The position numbers and the translations under genes are program-made. Positions 16,636-29,100 of a stretch of 64,000 nucleotides of DNA are shown here, one piece after another. Position 1 is the stretch's first letter. Each line of letters opens with the position of its first letter. The stretch lies in assembly GCA_003576845.1 (NCBI GenBank), contig QEVJ01000016.1, forward strand, positions 17,011-81,010, written 5' to 3'. The DNA is from Planctomycetota bacterium (lineage in GTDB: Bacteria > Planctomycetota > Planctomycetia > Pirellulales > PLA5). Under the pieces are notes generated by a model. That model made no database searches. It was not told where the DNA came from and saw only the letters and a program-made list of their open reading frames with translations.

Positions 16636-17971
16636 AAGACAGCGAGATTCCGGCATTTTCCAGTTGATTTTCAATTACCCGTTCGCTAACCGCGAACTCA
16701 TTGCTCAAGGCTTCTACCGTTTCTCGATCCACCGGCGATGCCAACGCTCTGTCGCGCAATGCACTTTGGGGAGCAAGCAGTTCTGCCGCAAACGCCCTGG
16801 ACGCCTTTTGGTCCCATGAGTATGCGCTCGTCACGAGACGCGGACTTTGCGAGTTCCCGGTCAGCGCATGATAGAAACCCCTCGCGGCGCGAAAACGCTG
16901 ATTGCCTTGACGCTGCGGCTGGGGACCAACCGCAACGACTTCCCCATCGCGAACGCCAACCATTGATTGAACCCCGCGTCCGGGCACATGATTACGCGCG
17001 ACGATTCGAAACTTCCTGCCGAGTACCGGTCGCGCAATACCCTCAACCGAATCCAAAGGCGAATCCATCGCCAATCCGGCAATCCGGCGAGCTTCGCGCG
17101 CTGCTTGATATCCAAATCGAGAGGGCGTCTGTTGCTGAGTCGGCGAAGTAAATGCAGGCGCACGCTCGTTCGGAAGAATGTTCAATTCATCTCGTATGGA
17201 CTCCAGCCAAGCCCATTGCTCGCGGATCGAACCGCGGGTCGTCACTTCGGTTAGGTCGCGCACGATCGGTAAGTCAGGGTCGGGAAACGCCGTCTCAAGG
17301 AATCGCGCTAATTGAACGTCCAATGTCTCCGCGTCGTATGGGTCGATACCCATTCGTCCCGCAAGAATGCAGAACCGCTCTTCTTCGGCGTCCGCGCTCT
17401 GAATTGCCCGCCAATGTTGGTCCAATTCTTCGACTCGCCGATCGCTCAAACCTCTGACTCGGTCAACTACCGTGGCGACAAACTGAGCCAGGGAAACTCG
17501 AGTTGCCGTCGCCTCCAAAACGTTGCGTCCGTCGGACGAGAATTCGCCGGGCATGTGCGGCATCGCGCCGGGAGCGTCGGACCGCCACTCGGCCGTAAGA
17601 TCGCGACCGTCGTGGTACACGTAAAGCGCAGGCAGCATCAGAGATGAGTCGGCAGCCCGCAAACAATGTCGCCGCGTCCATTCGAATTGCGCCGTTTCGT
17701 CCACGACCGCCGGAATCGTTTCGCCGGGCGGTCGTTCGTTTAGAAGCACCCACCAATTCTCGACAATCCAGGCGGCAATGGGAAACGCCGGAACGTAAAG
17801 GTTTTCGCGGTTGCCGCGCAGGTCCTTGTCCCAAAACGTCGAAACGCAGCGGTCTCCGACACGAATGCGCAATGCGCACCACGTCGCGCGCTCCACCGGG
17901 TCAGGCGCAGCCGGCTGGTTGATCGGATCGAATTCAAACAACAGAGATTTCGACACGGGGGGCATTCTCAA
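16628..17971 (-). CDS. Degenerate ImmA/IrrE-like protein
   Basis: The protein has 447 residues. The C-terminal part (about 290-447) has the ImmA/IrrE (COG2856) layout, ending ASRAFAAELLAP, then an AxxFxVS-type helix and a last VIENQLENAGI helix. The catalytic HExxH is not there: the matching stretch is RFRAARGFYHAL (about 353-364), where the first His is Arg and the Glu is Gly. The expected third ligand (Glu before AFAAELL) is also absent. It is therefore probably a non-catalytic sensor or regulator. The N-terminal 280 residues are unrecognised. It overlaps the upstream small gene by 38 bp. Base use is less GC-biased than in its neighbours, so acquisition is likely. Confidence 0.72.
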   Translation of the reverse strand: MRMPPVSKSLLFEFDPINQPAAPDPVERATWCALRIRVGDRCVSTFWDKDLRGNRENLYVPAFPIAAWIVENWWVLLNERPPGETIPAVVDETAQFEWTRRHCLRAADSSLMLPALYVYHDGRDLTAEWRSDAPGAMPHMPGEFSSDGRNVLEATATRVSLAQFVATVVDRVRGLSDRRVEELDQHWRAIQSADAEEERFCILAGRMGIDPYDAETLDVQLARFLETAFPDPDLPIVRDLTEVTTRGSIREQWAWLESIRDELNILPNERAPAFTSPTQQQTPSRFGYQAAREARRIAGLAMDSPLDSVEGIARPVLGRKFRIVARNHVPGRGVQSMVGVRDGEVVAVGPQPQRQGNQRFRAARGFYHALTGNSQSPRLVTSAYSWDQKASRAFAAELLAPQSALRDRALASPVDRETVEALSNEFAVSERVIENQLENAGISLSCE

Positions 17972-18371
17972 GCAGCGCCGCGGGTAATGGATACTGTCGC
18001 GGGTCGTTTATGGGGAATCCGTGGTAGTCGCCCGTACGTTCATTCGTCAATCGGGCCTCGTGCAACACACCATTTACCCAAGCCCAAACGCGCTCCGGGA
18101 AACCTCCGCGGAACTCACTCACGTAGCCGCCGCGAATCGCCTGACGTAGCGCGTCACGCATCTTCTCCCATTCGGATTCCGCGAAACGGTCGCACTTCGC
18201 CTTGTCGGCGCGCCACGCGGGTGGGACGCCTAATACGGGGTACGTCTTATGAACCGGGTTACCCGTATACGTCACAACGCCGGCGATTTCTTCCGGCGAC
18301 CCTGCATCGTCGGGCCACGGGACAATTTGCCCGCGTTTGATTCTACGGCGATAGCTCGGCCTGCGGCTCAT
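17934..18371 (-). CDS. Small partner protein of the ImmA-like gene, function unknown
   Basis: The protein has 145 residues from ATG 18371 (MSRRPSYRRRIKRGQIVPW). It is soluble, with many aromatic residues and conserved-looking clusters: VVTYTGNPVHKTYPV (about 35-50), AKCDRF (about 60), GGFPERVWAWV and HEARLTNERTGDYHGFP near the C-terminus. No enzyme family is recognised. The overlap with the downstream ImmA-like gene suggests the two are made together, as a toxin-antitoxin or sensor-effector pair would be. That role is inference only. An upstream in-frame start at 18470 is possible but adds a low-complexity tail. Confidence 0.65.
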   Translation of the reverse strand: MSRRPSYRRRIKRGQIVPWPDDAGSPEEIAGVVTYTGNPVHKTYPVLGVPPAWRADKAKCDRFAESEWEKMRDALRQAIRGGYVSEFRGGFPERVWAWVNGVLHEARLTNERTGDYHGFPINDPRQYPLPAALLENAPRVEISVV

Positions 18372-18640
18372 ACGCTGACTAATCATAGTTACGAGAGAGC
18401 CGAAAGTCTGCCCTGGTCTCGGCTCGCCAGCTAGCTTCGCCGTACTGGCAACCGGGGGCCGCATCGGCAATCTGGAAAAACTTTGCCGGTCGTAGGAATT
18501 ATTCAGGCGCGGACCCCCGGTCGGCCGATACCTACGCAGACTCGTTCACAACAGCGGCAATGGGCGGCCGTGGATTCCCCATTTTCGCACGTGACTCGAC
18601 GCCATCTGCTGGCAAAAACCCTCCCCGGGAGCTTGATCCG

Positions 18641-20044
18641 ATGACCTCACGACGACTCCGAAAATGGGCGGCCCCGCTCTCTGCCGCCGCGATGACTGCG
18701 ACGCTGGCGCTGTTGCAGGTGGGCGAAGCGTATGCCCAACGCTCGTTCGAGGAAGCGGTCTTCGGCCGCCCCGTCGGGTTTCAGCCGGCACACGAAGCCC
18801 GCGTGCGGAGCACGACCAGCCGTCACGCGAGCTACAACCAAGAGCCGGAGATGATCGAGGAAGTGCCGGCGAGGCCGCGCCGCAGCGCGCCGCCGACCGT
18901 CGCCGACGAAGAAATTATCTATGAAGACGGCGGCTACGAAGGCGACTGCGAAGATTGCGGCCACTGCCCCACGCCGCTTCGCCGCATGTATTGGGCTCGC
19001 GGCGAATACCTGTATTGGTGGACCAAGGGCATGGACGTGCCGCCGCTCGTCACGACCGCGGGCGCGGCGCAAACCGGCGCCCTCGGCGCCGCCGGCACGA
19101 ACATCGTCTTCGGCGACGACCTGATCAACAACGATGGCCGCTCGGGCGCGAAGGTCACGCTCGGCTGGGAACTGTTCACGTCCACGCCGTCGAGCATCGA
19201 AATCAGCTACTTCGGCCTCGCCCAGGAAGAAACCAACTTCTCGCTCGACACGCCCAGCGGCATCACGGTGTCGCGGCCGTTCTTCAACATCAATCCCGAC
19301 ACGGGCATCGCCCGTCAGGACGCGGAGTTCGTTTCGCAGCCGAACAACTTCGCCGGGGCCGTAAACGTCGACGCGACGACCGAACTCAACGGCGGCGAGG
19401 CCCTGCTCCGCTGGACGATGTGCGAAGCGACGTGCAGCAACACCGAAATGATGCTCGGCTATCGCTTCCTACGGCTCGACGACTCGATCCACATTCGCGA
19501 AGACATCCGCGTGCTCAGCGCGACCGGCGGCCAGGTGATCGGCACGACGATCAACCTGTTCGACCTGTTCGAGTCGGAGAACGAATTCCACGGCGTCGAA
19601 ATCGGGACGGCCTCGCGACATTATCGCGGCCGTTGGACGCTCGAAACATTGGTAAAGCTCGCCATGGGCAGCACGCGCTCGACCACGACGGTCAGCGGGC
19701 AAACCACGCGGACGGTGCCCGGCGCGGGTTCGGCGACGAGCAGCGGCGGCTTGCTCTCGCAGCCCTCGAACATCGGGACGCACGAGTTCGATAGCTTCTC
19801 GGTCGTGCCCGAGCTCGGCATTGCTCTCAAGTACGACCTGACTCCGTGCCTGCAAGCGAGCGTCGGCTATAGCTTCCTCTACTGGAGCAAGGTCGGCCGC
19901 GCCGGCGAGCAGATCGACACCGACGTGAATCTCACGCAACAGCCGCCGGGACCGACGACCGGCGAACTCCGTCCCGTGTATCCGGAAATCTCCAACGACT
20001 TTTGGGCGCAAGGGCTGAACGTCGGTTTGGAGTGGACGTTCTAG
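18641..20044 (+). CDS. BBP7 family outer membrane beta-barrel protein
   Basis: The protein has 467 residues from ATG 18641. A signal peptide (MTSRRLRKWAAPLSAAAMTA through VGEAYAQ) leads to a Cys-containing linker (CEDCGHC). The body is made of beta strands in Gly/Asn/Thr-rich contexts, with WARGEYLYWWTKGMDVPPLV at its start, which is the hallmark opening of planctomycete BBP7 proteins, and ends NVGLEWTF with a terminal aromatic as expected for a barrel. The LALKYDLTPC-type strands (here GIALKYDLTPCLQASVGYSF) are also typical. It probably forms an outer-membrane pore. It is convergent with the giant surface protein gene and separated from it by a hairpin cluster. Confidence 0.85.
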   Translation: MTSRRLRKWAAPLSAAAMTATLALLQVGEAYAQRSFEEAVFGRPVGFQPAHEARVRSTTSRHASYNQEPEMIEEVPARPRRSAPPTVADEEIIYEDGGYEGDCEDCGHCPTPLRRMYWARGEYLYWWTKGMDVPPLVTTAGAAQTGALGAAGTNIVFGDDLINNDGRSGAKVTLGWELFTSTPSSIEISYFGLAQEETNFSLDTPSGITVSRPFFNINPDTGIARQDAEFVSQPNNFAGAVNVDATTELNGGEALLRWTMCEATCSNTEMMLGYRFLRLDDSIHIREDIRVLSATGGQVIGTTINLFDLFESENEFHGVEIGTASRHYRGRWTLETLVKLAMGSTRSTTTVSGQTTRTVPGAGSATSSGGLLSQPSNIGTHEFDSFSVVPELGIALKYDLTPCLQASVGYSFLYWSKVGRAGEQIDTDVNLTQQPPGPTTGELRPVYPEISNDFWAQGLNVGLEWTF

Positions 20045-20047
20045 AGC

Positions 20048-20175
20048 AGGGGTCGGGATTCGGGATTCAGGATTCGGGGAATCCTAAAGTTTTCGACTAC
20101 GAGGTAATAGATAGCGAAGCGGCCCGTGACCTTGTGGTCCCGGGCCGCTTGTGTTTTCCCGAATCCCGAATCCTC
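20048..20175. repeat. Nested palindrome between convergent genes
   Basis: The outer arms are heptad repeats GGGATTC (20048-20079) and GAATCCC (20157-20175). They enclose a GC-rich terminator-like stem at 20117-20150. The composite lies exactly between the two stop codons. Confidence 0.75.
20117..20150. terminator. Bidirectional terminator candidate
   Basis: AAGCGGCCCG (20117-20126) and CGGGCCGCTT (20141-20150) form a perfect 10-bp stem with a 14-base loop. It is followed by GTGTTTT on the plus strand and by mixed AT-rich sequence on the minus strand. It serves the end of the BBP7 gene and possibly the giant gene. Confidence 0.7.
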
Positions 20176-20177
20176 GC

Positions 20178-23100
20178 CTACACTGCCAGCCAGTCGAGCG
20201 TTTCCTCGAACGCTTCGTCCGTGGGTAGCGACGAGCGACGCGCCACCTGTCCCGCGCTGAGCGTCGTGGCGTTATCGTCGGCAAAGGCGGCGTCGACGGC
20301 GGTCGAATCGAGACTTTCGTACGTCGCCGGCGACGAACTCGTGCTGGTGAGCAGCGTAGTTTCGCCGGGCAATCCGCCGCCGGTCGGAGCGAACGCGATG
20401 ATGGAAAGCGCGGCCGCCGCGCCGGAGTCGTCGTTCGTGATCGTGCCCGTCGCGGCTAGCGTCGATCCAAGCCCTTCGAAGGCAACGGCTTCGAGGCCCG
20501 CCGCTTCCAGCCCTTCGGCGTCCAGCGCGCTGAGCGTCACCATGAACGTCTCGTTCGCCTCGACCGTCGTGTCGCCGTTGACCACGATCGTGATCGTCTG
20601 CGACGTAGCCAGCGGGAGGAACGACACCGTGCCGCTTTGTGCGACGTAATCGCTGCCCGACGTCGCCGTGCCGTCCGACGTCGCGAAGTCCATCGTCACG
20701 TTGGCCTCGACTGGATTCGTCAACGTCACCGTGAAGGTGAAGTTGGTCGCGCCCGAGTTCCCCTCCGCCAGCGAGACGTTCGTGATTTGCACGTCGGCGA
20801 AGTCGTCGTCGAGGATCAATCCCTCTCCGGTCGCATCGGCGATCGTCACGTTGCGTCCCGACGCCTGTACGTTGCTCAGCGTCACCGTGTAGGGCAGGTC
20901 GAACTGCACGGTCGTGTTGTCGTCGACGGCCGCCAGCGCAGTCGCCGTCAGCGAACCGGCCGCGATCGTCACCGTCTGGTCCGACACTTCGTCATTGAAG
21001 TTGACCATGACGGGCACGTCGACCGGCGCGGACAGCGTGATCGTGAACGTCTGATCGCCGTCGGCCTCTTCGCCTTCCGCGTCGTTGACGGATAGCGTCG
21101 CGCTGTCGTCGTTGGTGATCGTGCCCGTCGCCGTCGCATCGCCGAGCGTCAGCGAAACGGACGCGGCGCCGCCTAAGAGCGGATTCGACAGCGTGACGGT
21201 GAACATTTCGTCCAACTCGACCTTATTGTCCCGGCCGACGGTGCTCGAAACGGTCGCCGTCGTTTGCCCGGCGGGAATCGTCACCGTCTGGTTGACGAGC
21301 GAGTAATCGTTGTCCGTAACGGTCGCGCTGCCCGGCGCCGACATTGCGGTGACGGTCACGTCCTGCGACTGAACGGCGCTGAGCGTGATCGTGAACGAGA
21401 GCGTCGTCGTGCCGGCGCCCGTGCCTTCGGCGATCGACGCGTCGGCGATCGATAGCGTCGCCGCGGCGGCCTGGTCGTCGTCGGTGATCGTGCCTACTCC
21501 GGTCGCATCGAGCAGCGTCACGTCGCGGCCGCTGGCCGACAGGTTCGACAGCACGACGCTGAACGTCTCGTCGGTCTCGTCGGCGGTGTCGCCGAGGACG
21601 GCGACGGTAACCGTCTGCGTGAGCGGACCGCCGGGCGTGAACGTGAGCGTCTGCCCGGATATCCCCGTGTAGTCCGTGCCCGCGGTCGCCGTGCCGTTTG
21701 CCGTGTTTACGGTCACCGTGACATTCGTATCGACGGCGGCCGAGAGCATGACGGTGAACGTCGCGTTCGTCGCGCCGGAGTTGCCCTCGGTCACGGCGGC
21801 GGCGTCGGCGATCGAAACGGTCGCCTCGTCGTCGTCGGTGATTGTGCCCGTCGCGGTCGCATCGGAGATCGTGGCGTTGGTCGCGTTCGAGAGCGTGACG
21901 GTGAACGTCTCGTCGGCCTCGACCGTCGCATCGCCCACGATCGGCACGTTGATCGTCTGCGTCGTGGTGCCGGGCGTGAACGTGAGCGTGCCCGTAGCGG
22001 TCGTGTAGTCCGTGTCCGCCGTCGCGGTGTTGCCGGTCGTCGCGAACTGCACGGTCACATTTCCACTGCCGGGCGGATCGGCGAGCGTCACGGTGAATTG
22101 CATGTTCGTCGCGCCGTTGTCACCTTCGACGAGCGTCGCATCCGCAATGGACAGCGTCGCCCCGGCGTCGTCGTTCGTGATCGTGCCGACCGCGGATGCG
22201 TCGCTGATCGTCGCGTTAATGGGGTTGGTCAGCGTCACGCTGAAGGTCTCGTTGGCCTCGACGAGCGTGTCGCCGGCGATCGGCACGCTGATGGTTTGCG
22301 TCGTCGTGCCGGGCGAGAAGGTCAGCGTACCCGTGGTGGTCGTGTAGTCGGACCCGGCTGTGGCCGTGCCGTTGCTCGTGCCGAACTGGACGGTTACGTC
22401 GCCGCTCGAAGGCGGATTGGTGAGCGTCACGGTGAACACTATGTTCGTCGTGCCGCTGTCGCCTTCGACGAGCGACATGTCGCCGATCGCGAGCGAGGGC
22501 GGCGTGCCGTCGTCGTTCGTGATCGTGCCGGTCGCCGTCGCGTCGCTGAGCGAAGCGTTCGTGGGGTTCGAGAGAGTGACGGTGAAGGTTTCGTTCGGCT
22601 CGGGAATCGTATCGCCGGCGATCGGCACGCTGATGGTCTGCGTCGTAGTGCCCTGGGCGAACGTGAGCGTGCCCGATGTGGACGTGTAGTCGGTTCCAGC
22701 CGATGCGTTGCCGGCCGTGGTGGCGAACTGGACCGTGACGTTGCCGGTGGCCGGCGGGTTGGCGAGCGTCACGGTGAACACCATGTTCGTCGTGCCGCTG
22801 TTGCCTTCGACCAGCGTTTGATCGGCGATCGACAATAGGGCGTTGTTGTCGTCGTTGGTAATCGTGCCCGTCGCCGTCGCATCGCTGAGCGTGGCGTTCG
22901 TCGGGTTCGAGAGCGTGACCGTGAACGTTTCGTCCGGCTCGAACGTCGTGTCGCCGACAATCGGCACGCTGATGGTTTGCGTCGTCGTGCCGGGCGTGAA
23001 GGTGAGCGTGCCGGTCGTGGTCGTGTAGTCGGTGTTCGCGGTCGCCGTGCCGCCGCCCGTCGCGAACTGGACGGTGACGTTGCCGCTCGACGGCGGGTTA

Positions 23101-26100
23101 GCGAGCGTCACGGTGAACACCATATTCGTCGTGCCGCTGTTGCCTTCGACCAGCGTGCGATCGGCGATCGACAGCGAAGCGCCGTCGTCGTTGGTGATCG
23201 TGCCGGTTGCCGTCCCGTCGCCGATGGTCACGGTACGGCCGGTTGCGGTCGCATTGGCCAGCGTGACGGTGAACGTCTCGTTTGGCTCCGACGTGGTGTC
23301 GCCCGTGATGGGCACGCTGAGCGTGGCGGTCGTCGAACCGGCGTTGAACGTGACGGTCTGGTTGGTGAGGGCGGTGTAGTCCGTGCCGGCGGTGGCGGTG
23401 CCGTTCGCGGTGGTCGCTTGTACGGTCACCGGGACGTCCATCGGCGCCGACATCGTCAGCGTGAACACCATGTTCGTCGTGCCGCTGCTGCCTTCGACGA
23501 GCGACTGGTCGGCGATCGATATCGACGGCGTGTCGTCGTTCGTGATCGTGCCGACGGCCGACGCGTCGGCAAACGTGACGTTGCGGCCGTTGGCCTGGAT
23601 GTTCGACAGGTTGACGTTAAAGGTTTCGTTCGCCTCGCCGCGGGTGTCGCCGTTGATGGTTACGGTGACGGTCTGCGTCGTGACGCCGGCGGCGAAGGTG
23701 ATCGTCTGATTCGAGATCGCCGTGTAGTCGTTGTCGGCGATGGTGGCGGTGCCGTTGGCCGTGTTGACCGTCACCGACACCGGAGCATCGGACGGACTCG
23801 ACAGCGTGACGTTGAACGTCATCGTGGTCGTGCCCGTGTTGCCTTCGGTGACGGTCGCGTCGGCGATCGAAACGGTGGCGTTGACGACGGTGCTCGCGCC
23901 GGAGCGGATCGACTGTGCCAGGGCCGTGTTGCCGGCGAGTTCGGCCGCGCGGGCGTTGAGCTCGCGAAGCGTGGTGGCCGCTTCCGGGGTCGAACCGAGG
24001 TAAAGCCGCTTGGAGACGAAATCCGGCGTCAGGCCGCGTTCGCCGAAGTTGTTCTCCGTCCCCGTAACGCCGCCGGCCAAAGCAATGGCGGAGATCGTGT
24101 CGTTGCCGAGCGTGCCTCCCTGCGAGCCGACCGCGTCCGCGCCGTCGATGAACGCCGCGGGCTGAGCCTGGATGATCGAGTACGTGCCCGGCGTCACGTT
24201 CGCGAACGAGTACGAACCGTCGTTGCCGGTCAGCACGACCACGTCGGGCGTTCCGGTGACGTCGGTGCGGCGGAGCGTCACCTGCACGCCCGGAACGCCG
24301 ACTTCGCCCGTATCGCGGACGCCGTCGTTGTCGGCGTCGACGAACACGAAGCCCGACAACGACGACTGTCCGTCATCGTCGGTGATCGTCACGGTGGCGG
24401 TGCTGGCGGCGCCGAGGGCGATCCGCGCCGTGTCGGGCGCGCCGCCAAACTGCGGGTTCGACATGGCGACCGTGAACGTTTCGTTCGATTCGACGGTGCT
24501 GTCGGCCGTCACGTTGACGGTGACTTGAGCGGTCGTCTGGCCGGCGGCGATGGTCACGGTTTGATTGGAAATCGCGGTGTAATCCGTTCCCGCGGTCGCC
24601 GTGCCGTTGGCCGTGTTGACGGTGAAGGTCACGGCGCGGTCGGCCGGATTGCTCATCGTCACGGTGAGCACGAACGCCGTCGGCGTGGCGCTGGTGCCTT
24701 CGGCCTGCGTCAGGTTGGCGATGGTGAGCGTGCCGACGTCGTCGTTCGTGATGGTGCCCGTCGCTACGTTGTCGATGTTGTCGCCGTTGTCGGTATCGAG
24801 CGCGACGCGGGCGAGATTCGACACGCCGTCGAAAAGCGGGTTCGAGAGGGTGAGCGTAAACGTCTCGTCCAACTCGACGGTGTTGTCGCCGGTTAGCGTG
24901 ACGTTGACCGTTGCCGTCGTCTGGCCGGCGAGGATCGTCACCGTCTGATTGACGAGGGCCGTGTAATCCTGACCGGCGGTGGCGGTTCCGTTCGTCGAGT
25001 TGACCGTGACGGTGACGTCTTCCTCGACGGCGGCCGACAGCGTGACGGTGAACGCCAGCGTCTTGGCGCCCGTGTTGCCTTCGGTCGTCGTGGCGTCGGC
25101 GATCGACAGCAGCGCGGTGGCCGGACCGTCGTCGTTGGTGATCGTGCCCTGTGCCGACGCGGTGCCGAGCGACACGTTGCGGCCGCCGGCCTGCACGTTC
25201 GACATCGTGAGCGTGAACGTCTCGTTCGTCTCGACGGCGGTATCGCCGTTGATCGTGACGGCAAACGTCTTCGTGAGCGGGTCGCCGGGATTGAACGTGA
25301 GCGTCCCGCCGCTTACGGCCGCGTAGTCGTTGTTGGCAACGGTTGCGGTGCCGTCCGCCGTGTTGAGCGTGACCGTCACCGGCACGTCGACCGCGGCCGA
25401 GAGCGTGACGTTGAACATCATGCTCGACGTGCCGCTGTTGCCTTCGACGAGCGTCGCCGGGGCAATCGAAATCGTGGCGGCATCGTCGTTGGTGATGGTG
25501 CCCACGGCTTCGCCGTCGGCGATCGTGACGCTGCGTCCGCCGGCCTGCAGGTTCGAGAGAATCAGGTCGAGCAATTCGTTCGCTTCGACGGTCGTATCGC
25601 CTGCGACGCTGACCGTGACGGTCGCGGAGGTGGCGCCGGCGGGAATCGTGACGGTCTGTCCGCTCAGCGCGGTGAAATCGGACGGGGCCGTGGCGGTGTC
25701 GTTGGCGGTGCTGGCGGAGAGCGTGATGTCCGTATCGACGGCGGCGGACAGCGTGACCGTGAACACGAGGTTCGTCGTGCCGCTGTTGCCTTCGTTGGCG
25801 GCGACGTCGGCTACCGAGATCGTGGCGTCGTCGTCGTTGGTGATCGTGCCCGTGGCGACGGCGTCGCCGAGCGTGACGTTCGCGGCGGTGGTTTGAAGAT
25901 TCGACAGCGTGAGCGTCAGCGTTTCGTCGCGTTCGACGAGGTTGTCGCCGCCGACTTCGATCGTGACCGTGACGGACGTTTCCCCGGCGGGAATCGTGAA
26001 CGGCAAGTTGTTGACGCCCTGGTAATCAACGCCCGCCGTCGCCAGCACGTCGGCAGAGGTCACGTTGACGGAAACGGGCGCGTTGACGGCGGCAGAGAGC

Positions 26101-29100
26101 GAAATCGTGAACACGAGGTTCGCCGTGCCGCTGTCGCCTTCGACGACCGTGGCGTCGGCGACGGAGACGGTGATTCCGTCGTCGTTGGTGATCGTGCCCG
26201 TGGCGGTTGCCGTGCCGAGCGCAACGTTCCGGCCGCCGGCGTCGAGGTTCGAGAGGGTCAGCGCAAACGTTTCGTTCGTCTCGACGGCGGTATCGCCGTT
26301 GATCGTAACGTCGAACGTCTTGGTGAGCGGGTCGCCGGGATTGAAGGTCAGCGTCGCGCCCGCGACGGCTTCGTAATCGTCGTCGGCGATGGTCGCCGTG
26401 CCGTCGGCGGAGTTGAGCGTGACAGTCACCGGCGCGTCGACCGGCGCGGACAGCGTAACGGAAAACGTCATCGTCGTCGTTCCGGCGTTGCCTTCTACCA
26501 CGGAAGCATTGGCGATCGAGACGGTCGCGGCGTCGTCGTTGGTGATCGTGCCCGTGGCCGTGCCGTCGGCGATGGCGACGAGCGTGGGTTCCGGCACGCC
26601 GTCTAGCAGCGGGTTCGACAGCGCGACGGTGAACGTTTCGTCGGCCTCGACCTTGGCGTCGCGGGCGATCGTCACCGTGAACGTGGCACTCGTTTCTCCG
26701 GCGGGAATCATAACCGTCTGATTCGCAACGGCCGTGTAATCGCCGTCGGCAACGGTGGCGGTTCCGTCGCTCGTGTTGACCGTTACGGTAACGTCTTCGC
26801 TCTGCGCCGCAGACATCGTAATCGTGAACGTCATCGTCGTCGTGCCGGCGTCGGTCCCTTCGGCGATCGACACGTCGGCGATCGACAGCATCGACTCGGC
26901 GTCATCGTTCGTGATCGTGCCGGTGGCGTTTGCCTGGCCGATCGTGACGCTGGGGCTCGTGGCGCCGCCTATACGGGCGTCCGTAATTGTGAGACCGAAT
27001 TGCTCGTCGACCTCGATGTCCGCGTCGGCGTCGACTTCGACGATGACGTTCGCGGTCGTTTGGCCCGCCGGAATCGTGACGAGGAAATCGGTGAGCGGCG
27101 TATAATCGCCGACGGCCGCCGTGGCGCTGCCATCGACCGTGTTCACGACGACGGTCACTTCCTGACCCGCCGGGGCGGAGAGCGTGATCGGGAAGGCAAA
27201 CGCCGTCGGCGCGACTCCCGTGCCTTCGACGAGCGTGGCGTTGCCGATGGAAATGCTCAGCGCGTCGTCGTCGGTGATCGTGCCGCTGGCGGTGTCGTCC
27301 GCAAACGTGACATCGCGGCCGGCTGCCGAGATGTTCGACAGCACGACGGAGAGCACTTCGTCGAGTTCCACCGTTTCGTCGCCGTTGACGATTACGGTGA
27401 TGTCTTGCGTCAAAGCGCCGCCGGCCGTGAACGTGATCGTCTGGCCGGTGATGGCGACGAAGTCGACGCCGCCGGTCGCCGTGCCGTTGGCCGTGTTGAC
27501 CGACACGGTGACGTCGATATCGACCTCGCCCGACAGCGTAACCGTGAACGTCATGGCCACCGTGCCGCTGTCGCCTTCGACGACGGCGGTGGCATCGGCG
27601 ATGCTAATGGTGGCCGCGTCGTCGTCGGTAATCGTTCCGATTCCCTCGTCGTCGCCGATGGTCGCACCGGTCGCGGTGAAGAGTTCGACCGTGAACGATT
27701 CGTCGAGCTCGACGAGCGTGTCGCCGAGAATCGGGACCATGATCGTCTGCGTGGTCGTGCCTTGCGGGAACACAAGCGTGCCGAACGTGTCGGCGAAGTC
27801 GAGGTCGAGCGAGCTGGCCGTGCCGTCGACCGTCTGGTAGTTCACCTGGACCTCGCCCGCCGGCGGATTGACCAGCGTCACCGTGAACACCATGTTCGTC
27901 GAGCCGGAGTCGCCCTCGGCGACGACCGTGCCGTCGCTAATCGACAGCGTGGGCACGGGCGTGTCGTCGTCGGTGATCGTGCCGATGGCCGTGCCGTCCA
28001 TGATGAACACGGCGATGTTCTCGAGGCCCTCCGCCGTGAGGCCGGACAGCGTTACCGTAAACGTTTCGTTCGGCTCGATGACCGTATCGCCGACGATCTC
28101 GATGGTAATTGTCTGCGACGTGACGAACGGATCGGTAACGAGAACCGGCCGGGCAAAGGTGATCGTGCCGCTCTTGGCGATGTAGTCGCTGCCCGCCGAG
28201 GCCGTGCCGTCGCTCGTGGCGTAATTGAGCACGACGTCGGCGTCGACGGGGTTCGACAGGGTCACGGTGAACACGAGATTCGTGTTGCCGCTATTCCCTT
28301 CGACGATCGAGACGTCGGAGATCGTAATGTCGGCGAAGTCGTCGTCGAGGATTTCGCCTACGCCGGTTCCATCGGCGATCGTCACCGGCAGGCCGTCCGC
28401 ATCGATCGACGTAATGGTGATGTCGAATTCGCCGTCGAACTCGACGATGTCGTTATCGTCGAACAAGACGGTAAACGTTTGCGTGAGCGCGAGCGCCGGG
28501 ATCGTGATGATGTCGGAGCCTTCCGGCGCCATGACGCTGACGAACACGTCGACGGCGACGGGCTTCGACAGCGTGAGCGTGAACACGAAATCGCCGACGG
28601 CCTCTTCCTGACTCACGTCGTTGATCGAGAGCGTCGCGGTGTCGTTGTCGAGGACGATGGCTTCGCCGGTCACGTCGCCGAGCGTCACGTTGCGGCCTTG
28701 CGCCACCAAATCGACGAGCGTAATTGTGGCCACCCGCTCGCCTTCGACGATGTTGTTGTCGTCGGAGTTGCTGACGGCGACGGTGAAGTTGTGCGTCGTC
28801 GCGCCGGAGGGAATCGTAATATCGAACAAATCGGTCGTGCCCGAGCGCACGGTCAGCATCAGCGGGACGTCGACGGCCTTTGACAGCGTGACGGTAAACT
28901 CGAAATCCTCATTGCCCTCGACTTGAGACACGTCGTTGAGCGAGAGGGTCGTCGTATCGTCGTTGGTGATCGTGACGGTCGCCGTCGGCGTCTGGATGGC
29001 GACGCGGTCGGGATCGCTCACGCCGCCAACCAGAGCGTTCGATAGCGCCAGGGTGAACGTCTCGTCCAATTCGACCTTCGCGTCGCCGTTGACCGCGATT

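Noticed and set aside
22977..24896. Large plus-strand open frames within the giant gene
   Set aside because: They mirror the repeat structure of the minus-strand protein and consist of Arg/Gly/Asp low-complexity sequence.
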